From contig NZ_JAGOIT010000036.1 of the NCBI RefSeq assembly GCF_017995515.1, positions 1-33,203 on the forward strand: a stretch of 33,203 nt of DNA, written 5' to 3'. This stretch comes from Propionivibrio sp. Lineage in GTDB: Bacteria > Pseudomonadota > Gammaproteobacteria > Burkholderiales > Rhodocyclaceae. The notes under the pieces were generated by a model that ran no database searches, was not told the origin of the DNA, and was given only the letters and a program-made list of their open reading frames with translations. This document shows, piece after piece, positions 24,541-32,947 of this stretch. Every line of letters starts with the position of its first letter. The first letter of the stretch is position 1. The position numbers were made by a program, and so were the translations under genes.

Positions 24541-25194
24541 CTACTTCCTGGTCGCCGCCGTTGCTGGCGCAGTCAGCTGACACGGCACCATCGCCTTGCT
24601 CTTTTCCAACGCCCCGAGCCAGTCCGCCAATTGCGACGAGAGCGTCGATCCCGCTGCCACCAGCGCATCGACGCCGCCACGCGCGTCCTGGCTTGCAGCG
24701 GGTTGCTCGATCAGGAAGTCCCTGCCGGCGATGCGCTGCTTGCGCGCGTCGATCAGGCTGGCGGTGCCCTGCAGCACGCCGCGACTTTGTGTCGGCGCAT
24801 CGAACACCTGCGAAAACTCCTGCAATTCGAAGCGCAACAGGCAACTGGCCGCGGCGTTGCCGCTCGAAGTCGCCATGCCGAGTCGCTGCCGCAATCTTTG
24901 CGCCAGCAGCACACCGGGCGCACCGGCCCAGCGGCTACCCGAGTATTCGCGTTGTTTCAGCGGGTCGTCGTAGGCCAGACGGTAATCGACATTCAGTGCA
25001 TCGAACCAGGGCGGCGCCACCACTTCCAGTGCGATCCGCGGCCATTCACCCTCGCCGCCGTTGCGCGCGGACGGAAGGCCAAAGTCGTAGACGGCCGGCG
25101 ATCGTCCGTTGCCCGGGCTGATCGCACAGCCGCCGAGCAACGACGCGGCGAGCAGCAGAGGACATAGACGCCGGACTTCGGCACGCGTTCTCAT
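24541..25194 (-). CDS. PqiC-like transport auxiliary lipoprotein
   Basis: A 217-residue outer-membrane lipoprotein candidate. A signal peptide with lipobox LLGGC puts the lipidated cysteine at C23. The mature part matches the ABC-type transport auxiliary (PqiC/YmbA-like) fold: a YDFGLP start, EVVAPPWFDALNVDYRLAYDDP, SGSRWAGAPGVLLAQRLRQRL and a C-terminal helix of the ADWLGALEK type. Such proteins bridge or anchor MCE systems at the outer membrane. It overlaps the MCE-protein gene by 4 bp and is last in the four-gene operon. It may take the role that periplasmic MlaC and MlaA have in classical Mla systems. Confidence 0.87.
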   Translation of the reverse strand: MRTRAEVRRLCPLLLAASLLGGCAISPGNGRSPAVYDFGLPSARNGGEGEWPRIALEVVAPPWFDALNVDYRLAYDDPLKQREYSGSRWAGAPGVLLAQRLRQRLGMATSSGNAAASCLLRFELQEFSQVFDAPTQSRGVLQGTASLIDARKQRIAGRDFLIEQPAASQDARGGVDALVAAGSTLSSQLADWLGALEKSKAMVPCQLTAPATAATRK

Positions 25195-26126
25195 GGTTTT
25201 TCTCCCTTGGCCGCCGGCGCGGCAAAACCCGGTTCACCCGGGCCGGGCGCCGCCTTTGGCTGTCCGAAAATCAGGCTTTGCGGCGATTCTTCGAGCATCT
25301 GCAGGACGCGGTTGAGTTGCCGCGAGTTGCCCGAGAGCTCGGCGCTCAGTTCGTTCAAGCGCGGCAGCAGCGCGCCGGCGCCACCGGTCGCCGAATCGCC
25401 GAGCGCCACATCGAGGCGATCGCTCACCGATTGCAGGCGCGACACCAGGCCGCGCGCCTCGGCGAAGAACGGCCCGGCCTGGCCTGCCGTCTGCTCGGCG
25501 CGGACCAGCGTCGACTTCAAGAGACGCACGTTCTCCGGCGTCAACACCTGCTGCAACTGTGCGGTCGCCTCGCGCACGTTGCCGGTCGTCGCTTCGAGAT
25601 TGGCCAGCGTTCCGGCAATCGCCCGGCGGTTCTCCGGACTCAACACCTCGTTGGCGTTCTGCAGGAAGTCGCGTGCATTGCGCATGACGTCGCCGCCCAC
25701 GTCGGTCAATTCCTGGATCAGCGAATCCTGCATCCGGATTCTGGGCAGGCCGTCACCCGCCTCCAGCGGCGAGAAGTCCTTGCCCGACGCTTCGAGCAGC
25801 ACGTGCGCGATGCCGGTCACGCCCTGGTAGCCGAGCTTGGCGATGGTCGCCTTGGTCACCGGCGTGCCCTTGGTGACGCTGATGTGGATGAGCGTGTTGG
25901 CCGGATTCTCCGGATCAAGCTCGATCGACAGCACCTTGCCGACGCGTATCCCGCGATAGCGCACCTGCGCCTGCCCATTGAGGCCGGTGACGTTGGACGT
26001 CGTCACCACCACATACTCGTCGGTCGGTTCCTGCTTGCCGCCGAACCACCACAGCGAGGCAACAGCCGACAAGCCGAGCAGCAGCGTGAACAAGCCGGCG
26101 AAAAAGGCGTGTGAACGATTCTCCAT
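25191..26126 (-). CDS. MCE-domain (MlaD-like) membrane protein
   Basis: A 311-residue periplasmic MCE protein with an N-terminal anchor helix (about 8-28). A single MCE domain (about 38-117) has VVTTSNVTGLNGQAQVRYRG, VGKVLSIELDP and GYQGVTGIAHVLLE. A long helical region (about 140-290) has LANLEATT.. and RLQSVSDRLD repeats and probably forms a coiled coil or tube. The C-terminus is Pro/Gly-rich. MCE rings hold lipid in transit between membranes. It is longer than E. coli MlaD (about 183 residues) because of the helical part. It starts 2 nt after the ATPase gene ends. Confidence 0.92.
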   Translation of the reverse strand: MENRSHAFFAGLFTLLLGLSAVASLWWFGGKQEPTDEYVVVTTSNVTGLNGQAQVRYRGIRVGKVLSIELDPENPANTLIHISVTKGTPVTKATIAKLGYQGVTGIAHVLLEASGKDFSPLEAGDGLPRIRMQDSLIQELTDVGGDVMRNARDFLQNANEVLSPENRRAIAGTLANLEATTGNVREATAQLQQVLTPENVRLLKSTLVRAEQTAGQAGPFFAEARGLVSRLQSVSDRLDVALGDSATGGAGALLPRLNELSAELSGNSRQLNRVLQMLEESPQSLIFGQPKAAPGPGEPGFAAPAAKGEKP

Positions 26127-26128
26127 GA

Positions 26129-26899
26129 CTACGACGACCTCTTTTGCATGACCGCCTTCGCGTGATCGGAACAGAAAAAGCTGTGGATGAACGGGTGATC
26201 GACCGCCAGCACCTCGGCCGGCGTTCCGCAGGCGATGATACGCTGCGCGGCCAGCACCGCGACGCGCGTCGCCAGCCCGCCCAGCGTTTCCAGATCGTGC
26301 GTCACCATGACGACGGTGAAGCCGAGTTCCTGTTGCAGCATGCGAATGAGCTGGACGAAGTTGTCCGCCAGATCCGGATCGAGCCCGGCGGTCGGCTCGT
26401 CGAGTACGAGCAGCTCGGGTTCGAGCGACAGCGCGCGCGCCAGCGCCACGCGCTTGATCATGCCGCCGGACAGTTCGGCGGGCATCAGGCGCGCGTGTCG
26501 CGGCTCAAGCTCGACGAGACTCAGTTTCAACATGACCAGATCGCGAATCATCGCTTCGTCGAGAATCCGCAGCTCGCGCAGCGGAAACGCGATGTTGTCG
26601 AAGACCGAAAACGCCGAAAACAGCGCGCCTTGCTGGAAGAGCATGCCGAAGCGACGGCGCACCGAGCGGCGGATGGCCGGATCGGGATCGAGCACCGGAT
26701 GCCCGAACAGGCGGACGGTGCCCTTGGTCGGGACGAGAAGTCCGACGATTTCGCGCAGCAGCGTCGTCTTGCCGCTGCCCGATCCGCCGACCATGCCGAG
26801 GATCTCGCCGGCGTTGACGTCGAGGTCGATACCGCGATGCACGACCGTGTCGCCGAAGCGGGTGTGCACGCCGCGCACTTCGATGACAGGCGCGCTCAT
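26129..26899 (-). CDS. ABC transporter ATP-binding protein (MlaF-like)
   Basis: A 256-residue ATPase of the MCE-associated (MlaF/Ttg2A) type. Walker A is GGSGSGKT at 38-45. The signature is LSGGM rather than LSGGQ, as usual in this subfamily, and Walker B is LLVLDEPTAGLDP with a following switch His in VTHD. It powers lipid transport with the MlaE-like permease. The ATG at 26899 overlaps the permease stop in an ATGA arrangement; the longer open frame upstream is a shadow of the permease gene. The C-terminal SFFCSDHAKAVMQ tail is also family-like. Confidence 0.94.
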   Translation of the reverse strand: MSAPVIEVRGVHTRFGDTVVHRGIDLDVNAGEILGMVGGSGSGKTTLLREIVGLLVPTKGTVRLFGHPVLDPDPAIRRSVRRRFGMLFQQGALFSAFSVFDNIAFPLRELRILDEAMIRDLVMLKLSLVELEPRHARLMPAELSGGMIKRVALARALSLEPELLVLDEPTAGLDPDLADNFVQLIRMLQQELGFTVVMVTHDLETLGGLATRVAVLAAQRIIACGTPAEVLAVDHPFIHSFFCSDHAKAVMQKRSS

Positions 26900-28014
26900 A
26901 CGGCGGGCATCCCGATACTGCGCGTCAGGATCGCGAACACGGCGTCGACGATGATGACGACGGTAATCGCTGTGACGACCGAACTCGTCGTCCTCGACGA
27001 CAGGCTTTCCGTGTTCGGGCGGACCTTCAGCCCGAAATGGCAGGCGATGAGCGCGATCAGCATGCCGAAGAAGAAACCCTTGCCGATGGCGATCCACAGA
27101 TTGGCGACAGGAACGGCCCGCGGCAGCGTCTCGATGAAGTAGCCGTAGGCCAGCCCCATCTCCAGGTTGGCCGACACCATGCCGCCGACGATACCGGCCG
27201 CCGAACACCAGATGACGAGCAAGGGCATCGCCAGCGACAGTGCTGCCACCTTGGGCAGCACCAGCCGAATACTGCGCGAGACGCCCATCGTCGCCAGCGC
27301 GTCGATTTCCTCGGTCACACGCATGACGCCGATCTGCGCCGTCATCGCCGACCCGGAACGCCCGGCGACGAGCACGGCGACGATCACCGGCCCCAGTTCG
27401 CGGATGACGCTGATACCGATCAGGTTGACGATGAAAATGTCTGCGCCGAAGGTCTTGAGCTGAAGCGACGACAGGTACGACAGCACGATGCCGATCAGGA
27501 AACCGACCAATGCGGTTACCGGCAAGGCCTGGGCGCCGCTCTTGTACAGCGTTGCGGAAAACTCGCGCAGCGGGAATTCCTGCGGGTTGCGCAACAGATA
27601 CAGGACATCGAGAACCATCTGGCCGATCAAGGTGACGATGTCGCGCAAGTTCTTGACCGCTTTCAGCACGAGCCGGCCGACGCCTACGATCCATGCGTCG
27701 TAGGTCCGAGGCATGGCAACGGTGGCCGTGGCAGGCAGCGCGGCGACGCGCTCGATGACGCGCCGTTGCTGCGGCGAGAGTTCAAGCGATTGCGGCCAGC
27801 GGCGCCCCCAGGCGCGCCAGAGCAGGATGGCGCCGACGCTGTCGATGCGTTCAATTCCAACGAGATTCCAGGCCGGATTGCCGACGGCCAGATCGGCGAG
27901 CCGCGCTTCAAGACCGGCGATCGGCGTTGGCAGTGACGCCAGCGTCCAGTCACCACTGAGCGAAACCCGGGTAACGCCGTCCCGCTCGCCCGTTTCAATC
28001 GCGGCGCTGGCCAT
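26896..28014 (-). CDS. MlaE-family permease with N-terminal STAS domain
   Basis: A 372-residue protein. The first 90 or so residues form a STAS-like domain (SLSGDWTLASLPTP, GIERIDSVGAILLWRAWG). The rest is the MlaE permease, with SGAQALPVTALVGFLIGIVLSY, FIVNLIGISVIRELGPVIVA and RVTEEIDALATMGVS, hallmarks of the family. Fusion of STAS to MlaE replaces a separate MlaB. It heads the operon; 5 nt separate it from the ppx gene upstream, so it may be co-transcribed with ppx. It forms the membrane core of the lipid transporter with the ATPase and MCE protein. Confidence 0.93.
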   Translation of the reverse strand: MASAAIETGERDGVTRVSLSGDWTLASLPTPIAGLEARLADLAVGNPAWNLVGIERIDSVGAILLWRAWGRRWPQSLELSPQQRRVIERVAALPATATVAMPRTYDAWIVGVGRLVLKAVKNLRDIVTLIGQMVLDVLYLLRNPQEFPLREFSATLYKSGAQALPVTALVGFLIGIVLSYLSSLQLKTFGADIFIVNLIGISVIRELGPVIVAVLVAGRSGSAMTAQIGVMRVTEEIDALATMGVSRSIRLVLPKVAALSLAMPLLVIWCSAAGIVGGMVSANLEMGLAYGYFIETLPRAVPVANLWIAIGKGFFFGMLIALIACHFGLKVRPNTESLSSRTTSSVVTAITVVIIVDAVFAILTRSIGMPAV

Positions 28015-28019
28015 ACGCG

Positions 28020-29531
28020 CTACTCCAGACTGTACGACGTGCTGCGGCGTTTGATCTTGAGCACCGAGCCGGCGCGCTGCCAGAGCAAGGATTCCTCGGC
28101 GAGCGCCGCTGCGCTGAGCGGGTTGCCCGCAAGCCAGTCGGCCGGAAGCTCGACCTGAAATCCAGAGCCCGACTGCCGGACGAAAAACACCGGCAAACCC
28201 TCGTCGTCACGCGAGCGGTGAAGCAAGGACGAGAGTCGCAGGCAGAAGACCAGGCGCCAGATCGGGTCGGTCACCGATGGCTCCGACAGCTTTTCCAGCT
28301 TGCCGCGCTGCCCGAGCAAAAGCGTCGCCAGCCGCTCCTGATCCATCTTCGAGAAACCCGGCATGTCGGCGTAGCGCACGATGTAGGCGCCGTGCCGGTG
28401 AAAACCGCTATGCGCGATCGAAATGCCGATCTCGTGCAGGAGCGCCGCCCAGCGCAGGAAATTGACATCGCGCTCGTTCTCCGGCCAGTCGATGCGGATC
28501 AACTGGCCGAGCAATTCAAACGCCGTCCGCTCGACGCGCTCGGCCTGTTTCGCGTCGACCTGATAACGATGCATGAACTGCTGCACCGTGGTGTCGCGCA
28601 TGTCGTGGTGATGAAAGCGCCCGAGCAGGTCGTAGAGCACGCCCAGGCGCAGCGCACCTTCAGAGTACGTCAGGTGGTCGACACCCAACTCGTCGAACAC
28701 GGCCGACATGATGGCGATGCCGCCGGGCAGAACCGGCACGCGATCCAGGCGCAAGCCGGCGACTTTCAACGCGCTGGCCGAACCGGCGCGGACAATCAGT
28801 GCCCGCAGCCTGGCCAGACCCTCGCGCGAAATGCCGCTCTGCCCATCCGGATTGAGTCCGTTGCATTCGAGCAGATCGGCAATCGCCCGCGCGGTGCCGG
28901 AGGTCGCAACGGCCTCGATCCAGCCGGTGCGCCGATACTCACGGGCAATGGTTTCGATCTCCCGCGCCGCCGCGATCTCGGCTTCCTGAAAACGCTTCTT
29001 GTCGACCTTGCCATCAGTGAAAAAGCGCAGCGAGTAACTGACGCAGCCCATGAACAGCGATTCGAGCAGCACGGGATCGAGCTTCTTGCCAATGATGAAT
29101 TCGGTCGAGCCGCCACCGATATCGACGACGAGACGCTTGTGCCGCGCAGGCGGTAGATCGTGTGCTGCACCGACGTAGATCAGGCGTGCTTCTTCGCGCC
29201 CGGCGATGACTTCGATCGGAAAACCCAGCGCGGCCTCGGCCTGCGGCAGGAAGGTCGGCGCGTTTTTGGCGATGCGCAGCGTGTTGGTCGCCACGGCGCG
29301 TACGGCTTCCGGCTGAAAGCCGCGCAGGCGTTCGGCGAAGCGCTGCAGCGCTTCAAGCGCGCGCACCTGTGACGCATCGTCGAGCCACTTCTCCCGGCTC
29401 AGCCCGGAAGCGAGCCGGACGGGTTCCTTGAGGGTATCGAGCGGATAGACCTGATCCCCGACCACGCGCCCGATCTGCAAGCGAAAACTGTTTGACCCGA
29501 GATCCACCGCCGCGATCTGCTCATAACCCAT
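28020..29531 (-). CDS. ppx: Exopolyphosphatase, Ppx/GppA family
   Basis: A 503-residue phosphatase of the actin-like ATPase fold. The phosphate-binding motifs are AVDLGSNSFRLQIGR (N-terminus) and VVDIGGGSTEF near residue 140, and the C-terminal HD-like helical domain has WAALLHEIGISIAHSGFHRHG. It hydrolyses terminal phosphate from polyphosphate; a GppA-type pppGpp activity cannot be excluded. Divergent ppk1 lies 175 bp away and makes polyphosphate, so synthesis and breakdown share one control region. The downstream MCE operon begins only 5 nt after its stop. Confidence 0.94.
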   Translation of the reverse strand: MGYEQIAAVDLGSNSFRLQIGRVVGDQVYPLDTLKEPVRLASGLSREKWLDDASQVRALEALQRFAERLRGFQPEAVRAVATNTLRIAKNAPTFLPQAEAALGFPIEVIAGREEARLIYVGAAHDLPPARHKRLVVDIGGGSTEFIIGKKLDPVLLESLFMGCVSYSLRFFTDGKVDKKRFQEAEIAAAREIETIAREYRRTGWIEAVATSGTARAIADLLECNGLNPDGQSGISREGLARLRALIVRAGSASALKVAGLRLDRVPVLPGGIAIMSAVFDELGVDHLTYSEGALRLGVLYDLLGRFHHHDMRDTTVQQFMHRYQVDAKQAERVERTAFELLGQLIRIDWPENERDVNFLRWAALLHEIGISIAHSGFHRHGAYIVRYADMPGFSKMDQERLATLLLGQRGKLEKLSEPSVTDPIWRLVFCLRLSSLLHRSRDDEGLPVFFVRQSGSGFQVELPADWLAGNPLSAAALAEESLLWQRAGSVLKIKRRSTSYSLE

Positions 29532-29706
29532 GGTTCATGCTCTCTGAAATCCGGTTATTTTTGATCGCGCCATTCTATCACCGCCGCCGAACGCCCCTCG
29601 CCGCGGTGTTTTGCTACCCGAAACGCCCAAACGGCGGGACAATGGCACTTTCCGCGAACACGCCGGTCCACTTCCACCTCGCATTCATTGCCGATCCAAT
29701 TCGCCC

Positions 29707-31812
29707 ATGACACCGCCGCCCGACATCACGACCACTGACCCCTCCCACTTCCCCACCGAGAACTTCCTGAACCGCGAGCTGGGGATCCTCGCCTTCAATC
29801 GTCGTGTTCTCGCACAGGCCAAGAACCACAAGACGCCGTTGCTCGAACGCTTGCGCTTTCTCTGCATCGTCAGCAGCAACCTCGACGAGTTCTTCGAGAT
29901 CCGCGTCGCCGGACTCAAGGAACAGGTCAAGCTCAACTCCGTCGCGGTGACGCCGGACGGCCTGACCGCGCGCGCAGCCTACCGGCAGGTCAGCGACGAA
30001 GCGCACGCCATCGTCGAGGAGCAGTACGCGCTGCTCAACCAGGACATCCTGCCCGGGCTGGCGGCCGAGGGCATCAGCTTCATCCGGCGCAGCGAGTGGA
30101 CGGAAGCGCAGCTCGCCTGGATCCGCGACTACTTCTTCCGCGAGGTGATGCCGGTGCTCACGCCGATCGGGCTCGATCCCTCGCACCCCTTCCCGCGCGT
30201 GCTCAACAAGAGCCTGAATTTTGCCGTCGAGCTTGAAGGCAAGGATGCCTTCGGCCGCAGCTCCGGCGCCGCCATCGTGCAGGCGCCGCGAGTGCTGCCG
30301 CGCATCATTCGCCTGCCGTCCGAACTGTGCGACTGCGAATACGCCTTCGTCTTCTTCTCGTCGGTGCTGCACGCCTTCGTCGGCGAACTGTTCGCCGGCA
30401 TGAACGTATTGGGCTGCTACCAGTTCCGCGTCACGCGCAACAGCGATCTCTTCGTCGACGAGGAAGAAGTCAAGAACCTGCGCACCAAGATCCAGGGCGA
30501 GCTGCCGCAGCGCCACTTCGGCGACGGCGTGCGCCTCGAAGTCGCGGACAACTGCTCGCATACGATGGCCGAGTTCCTGCTCTCGCAGTTCAACCTCAAC
30601 CCGAGCGACCTCTACCGCGTGGCCGGCCCGGTGAATCTGGTGCGGATGATGCAGGTACCGGACTGGGTCCTGCGCGACGACCTGAAATTCCCGCCCTTCG
30701 CACCGGGTGTTCCTAAATCCCTGCAGAAAGGCCACAACGTCTTCGACGCGATCCGCGCCGGCGACATCCTGCTGCACCACCCGTACCAGAGCTTCTCGCC
30801 GGTCATCGAGCTGATCGAGCAGGCGGCGACCGACGCGCGTGTCGTCGCGATCAAGATGACCGTGTACCGCACCGGGACCGACTCGGTGCTCATGCAGTCG
30901 CTGTTGCGTGCCGCGCAGAACGGCAAGGAAGTCACCGTCGTCGTCGAACTGATGGCGCGCTTCGACGAGGAAGCGAACATCGGCTGGGCAACCAAGCTTG
31001 AGGAAGTCGGCGCGCACGTGGTCTATGGCGTCGTCGGCTACAAGACGCACGCCAAGATGCTGATGATCGTCCGTCGCGAAGAAGGCAAGTCGGGCAGCCT
31101 GCTGCGCCGCTACGTCCATCTCGGCACCGGCAACTACCATCCGAAGACCGCCCGCCTCTACTCCGACTTTGGTTTGCTGACGTGCGACGTCGAAGTCGGC
31201 GCCGACGTCAACGAGGTGTTCAAGCAACTGACCGGCCTCGGGCGCGCACAAGCGCTCAAGCATTTGTGGCAGGCGCCGTTCTCGCTGCACCAGAACGTCG
31301 TCGCCGCGATTCGGGAAGAAGCCGCCGCCGCGCGTAGCGGGAAACGCGCACGCATCATCGCCAAGATGAATTCGCTGCTCGAACCGGCGGTCATCGCCGC
31401 GCTATATGAAGCGTCGCAGGCCGGCGTCAGGATCGACCTCATCGTGCGCGGCGTTTGCGCGCTGCGCCCGGGGATCAAGGGCAAGTCGGAGAACATCCGC
31501 GTGCGTTCGATCGTCGGGCGGCTGCTCGAACACCACCGCGTCTTCTACTTCTACGCCGGCGGCGAGGAGAAGGTCTATCTTTCCAGCGCCGACTGGATGG
31601 AGCGCAACTTCTTCCGCCGCATCGAACTCGCCTTCCCGATTGTCGACAAGAAGCTCAAGCGCCGTGTCATCGCCGAGGGCCTGCGCGTTTACCTGACCGA
31701 CAACGTCCAGGCGTGGGATATGGACGCCAACGGCCACTACCACCCGCGCCGCAGCTCGCGCACCAAGCCACGCTGCGCGCAGAGCCAGCTGATCGAACTG
31801 CTGAAGCCGTAG
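29707..31812 (+). CDS. ppk1: Polyphosphate kinase 1
   Basis: A 701-residue PPK1. It has FLNRELGILAFNRRVL, RLRFLCIVSSNLDEFFEIRVAG (both N-terminal), MTVYRTG, and the catalytic GYKTHAKM motif with H448, the probable autophosphorylated histidine; a second His pair is at 609-610 (LEHHRVFYF). It reversibly transfers the gamma phosphate of ATP onto polyphosphate. I chose the ATG at 29707 because it precedes the conserved N-terminus and gives a normal length; the frame is open from 29611 but that extension is Arg/Pro-rich and not family-like. No strong ribosome binding site is visible. It is divergent from ppx and followed after 6 nt by a kinase-like gene. Confidence 0.95.
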   Translation: MTPPPDITTTDPSHFPTENFLNRELGILAFNRRVLAQAKNHKTPLLERLRFLCIVSSNLDEFFEIRVAGLKEQVKLNSVAVTPDGLTARAAYRQVSDEAHAIVEEQYALLNQDILPGLAAEGISFIRRSEWTEAQLAWIRDYFFREVMPVLTPIGLDPSHPFPRVLNKSLNFAVELEGKDAFGRSSGAAIVQAPRVLPRIIRLPSELCDCEYAFVFFSSVLHAFVGELFAGMNVLGCYQFRVTRNSDLFVDEEEVKNLRTKIQGELPQRHFGDGVRLEVADNCSHTMAEFLLSQFNLNPSDLYRVAGPVNLVRMMQVPDWVLRDDLKFPPFAPGVPKSLQKGHNVFDAIRAGDILLHHPYQSFSPVIELIEQAATDARVVAIKMTVYRTGTDSVLMQSLLRAAQNGKEVTVVVELMARFDEEANIGWATKLEEVGAHVVYGVVGYKTHAKMLMIVRREEGKSGSLLRRYVHLGTGNYHPKTARLYSDFGLLTCDVEVGADVNEVFKQLTGLGRAQALKHLWQAPFSLHQNVVAAIREEAAAARSGKRARIIAKMNSLLEPAVIAALYEASQAGVRIDLIVRGVCALRPGIKGKSENIRVRSIVGRLLEHHRVFYFYAGGEEKVYLSSADWMERNFFRRIELAFPIVDKKLKRRVIAEGLRVYLTDNVQAWDMDANGHYHPRRSSRTKPRCAQSQLIELLKP

Positions 31813-31818
31813 CGGGCG

Positions 31819-32733
31819 ATGCAGCCCCGACGGCCTGCCCTCGACCCGGCGCTGGAAGCAGCGCTGATCGAGGCCATCGCCGGCGTCACGGGTTCGCCCG
31901 CACAGATCGCGCAGATCATCGAAGTGGGCGGCGGCTCGATCTCCCGGACCTTTTGCTTGCAGACGGCGGATGCGCGCTACTTCCTCAAGCTGAACGCCGC
32001 CGAGCACGACGAGATGTTCGCGGCGGAAAGCGACGGGCTCGAAGCGCTCGGCGCCTGCAACAGCATTCACGTGCCGCGCGTACTTGCGCGCGGCGTGTGT
32101 GGGCCGGATGCCTACCTGCTTCTCGAGTACGTGGAACTCCGCCCCCTGCGCGACGGTGACGCGGGCTGCGCTGCGGGCTCGGCGCTCGCCGACCTGCACG
32201 GAACCGAAGGCAGACATTTTGGCTGGCACCGCGACAACTTCATCGGCAGCACGCCGCAACGCAACGGGGAATCCGATGACTGGCCGACCTTCTTCGCCAA
32301 CCGGCGACTGAAGCCACAGCTTGAATTGGCACGAGAAAAGGGAATCCGCGGACGGTTGATCGCCAACGGCGAACGCCTGATGGAGCATCTGCCCGCCCTG
32401 TTTTCCGACTGCGCGCCGAAAGCAAGCCTGTTGCACGGCGACCTCTGGTCAGGGAATGCCGCGCTTGACGACACCGGCCGGCTCGCGCTATTCGACCCCG
32501 CCATCCATTACGGTGATCGGGAAAGCGACCTCGCGATGATGCAGCTGTTCGGCGGCTTCCCAGCGAGCATGCTCGCGGCGTACCGGGAAGCCAGGCCGCT
32601 GGCGAGCGGCTTCGAGCCGCGCCGGACGCTCTACCAGCTCTACCATGTGCTCAACCACATGAATCTCTTTGGTGGCGGCTATCAGGCGCAGGCGGAGCGG
32701 ATGATCGGTTCGTTACTGGCCGAACTCGCTTAA
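31819..32733 (+). CDS. Fructosamine/ketosamine-3-kinase family protein
   Basis: A 304-residue small-molecule kinase of the fructosamine-3-kinase family (APH-like fold). The N-terminal lobe has GGGSISRTFCLQT and FLKLN (ATP Lys). The catalytic loop HGDLWSGN has H206, D208 and N213, and the metal-binding DPA has D226. GWHRDNFIGSTPQ and YQLYHVLNHMNLFGGGY are typical of the bacterial group (YniA-like). These enzymes phosphorylate ketosamines or other glycation products, leading to protein deglycation. It is 6 nt behind ppk1 and probably in its operon, although a link to polyphosphate is not known. Confidence 0.92.
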   Translation: MQPRRPALDPALEAALIEAIAGVTGSPAQIAQIIEVGGGSISRTFCLQTADARYFLKLNAAEHDEMFAAESDGLEALGACNSIHVPRVLARGVCGPDAYLLLEYVELRPLRDGDAGCAAGSALADLHGTEGRHFGWHRDNFIGSTPQRNGESDDWPTFFANRRLKPQLELAREKGIRGRLIANGERLMEHLPALFSDCAPKASLLHGDLWSGNAALDDTGRLALFDPAIHYGDRESDLAMMQLFGGFPASMLAAYREARPLASGFEPRRTLYQLYHVLNHMNLFGGGYQAQAERMIGSLLAELA

Positions 32734-32775
32734 CCGTCCGGCTTTCGTAGATGCTGTAGTCGGAATCGAACGCCA

Positions 32776-32940
32776 ATCGCGCAGAAAATCTGCGCTCCTA
32801 CAAAACCCTATACGCATCGCCAGCCACCTGATAGGAGCGCAGTTCCACTGGGCGAAAAGGCGGCCTCTTCGGCAGAAAGGTCGTCATCGCGCAGCAAGCT
32901 ACGCCCCGCAGGAAGTCCCCTGGGGGGGGGGCGCTCCTAC
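32776..32940. repeat. REP-like repeat cluster
   Basis: The gap between the kinase gene and the right-edge gene holds several related units. The first (32776-32802) has a GCGCAGA/TCTGCGC stem with an AAA loop and ends CTCCTACA. A unit in opposite orientation starts TAGGAGCGCAG at 32832. A third GCGCTCCTAC occurs at 32931-32940, right after a run of ten G (32922-32931). The motif TGTAGGAGCGC is the style of REP elements common in gamma- and betaproteobacteria. I see no gene in 32734-32947. Confidence 0.75.
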
Positions 32941-32947
32941 CCACCCA

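Noticed and set aside
29532-29706. A Pho box between ppx and ppk1
   Set aside because: I looked for the paired CTGTCAT-type repeats expected of PhoB control and did not find a convincing match.
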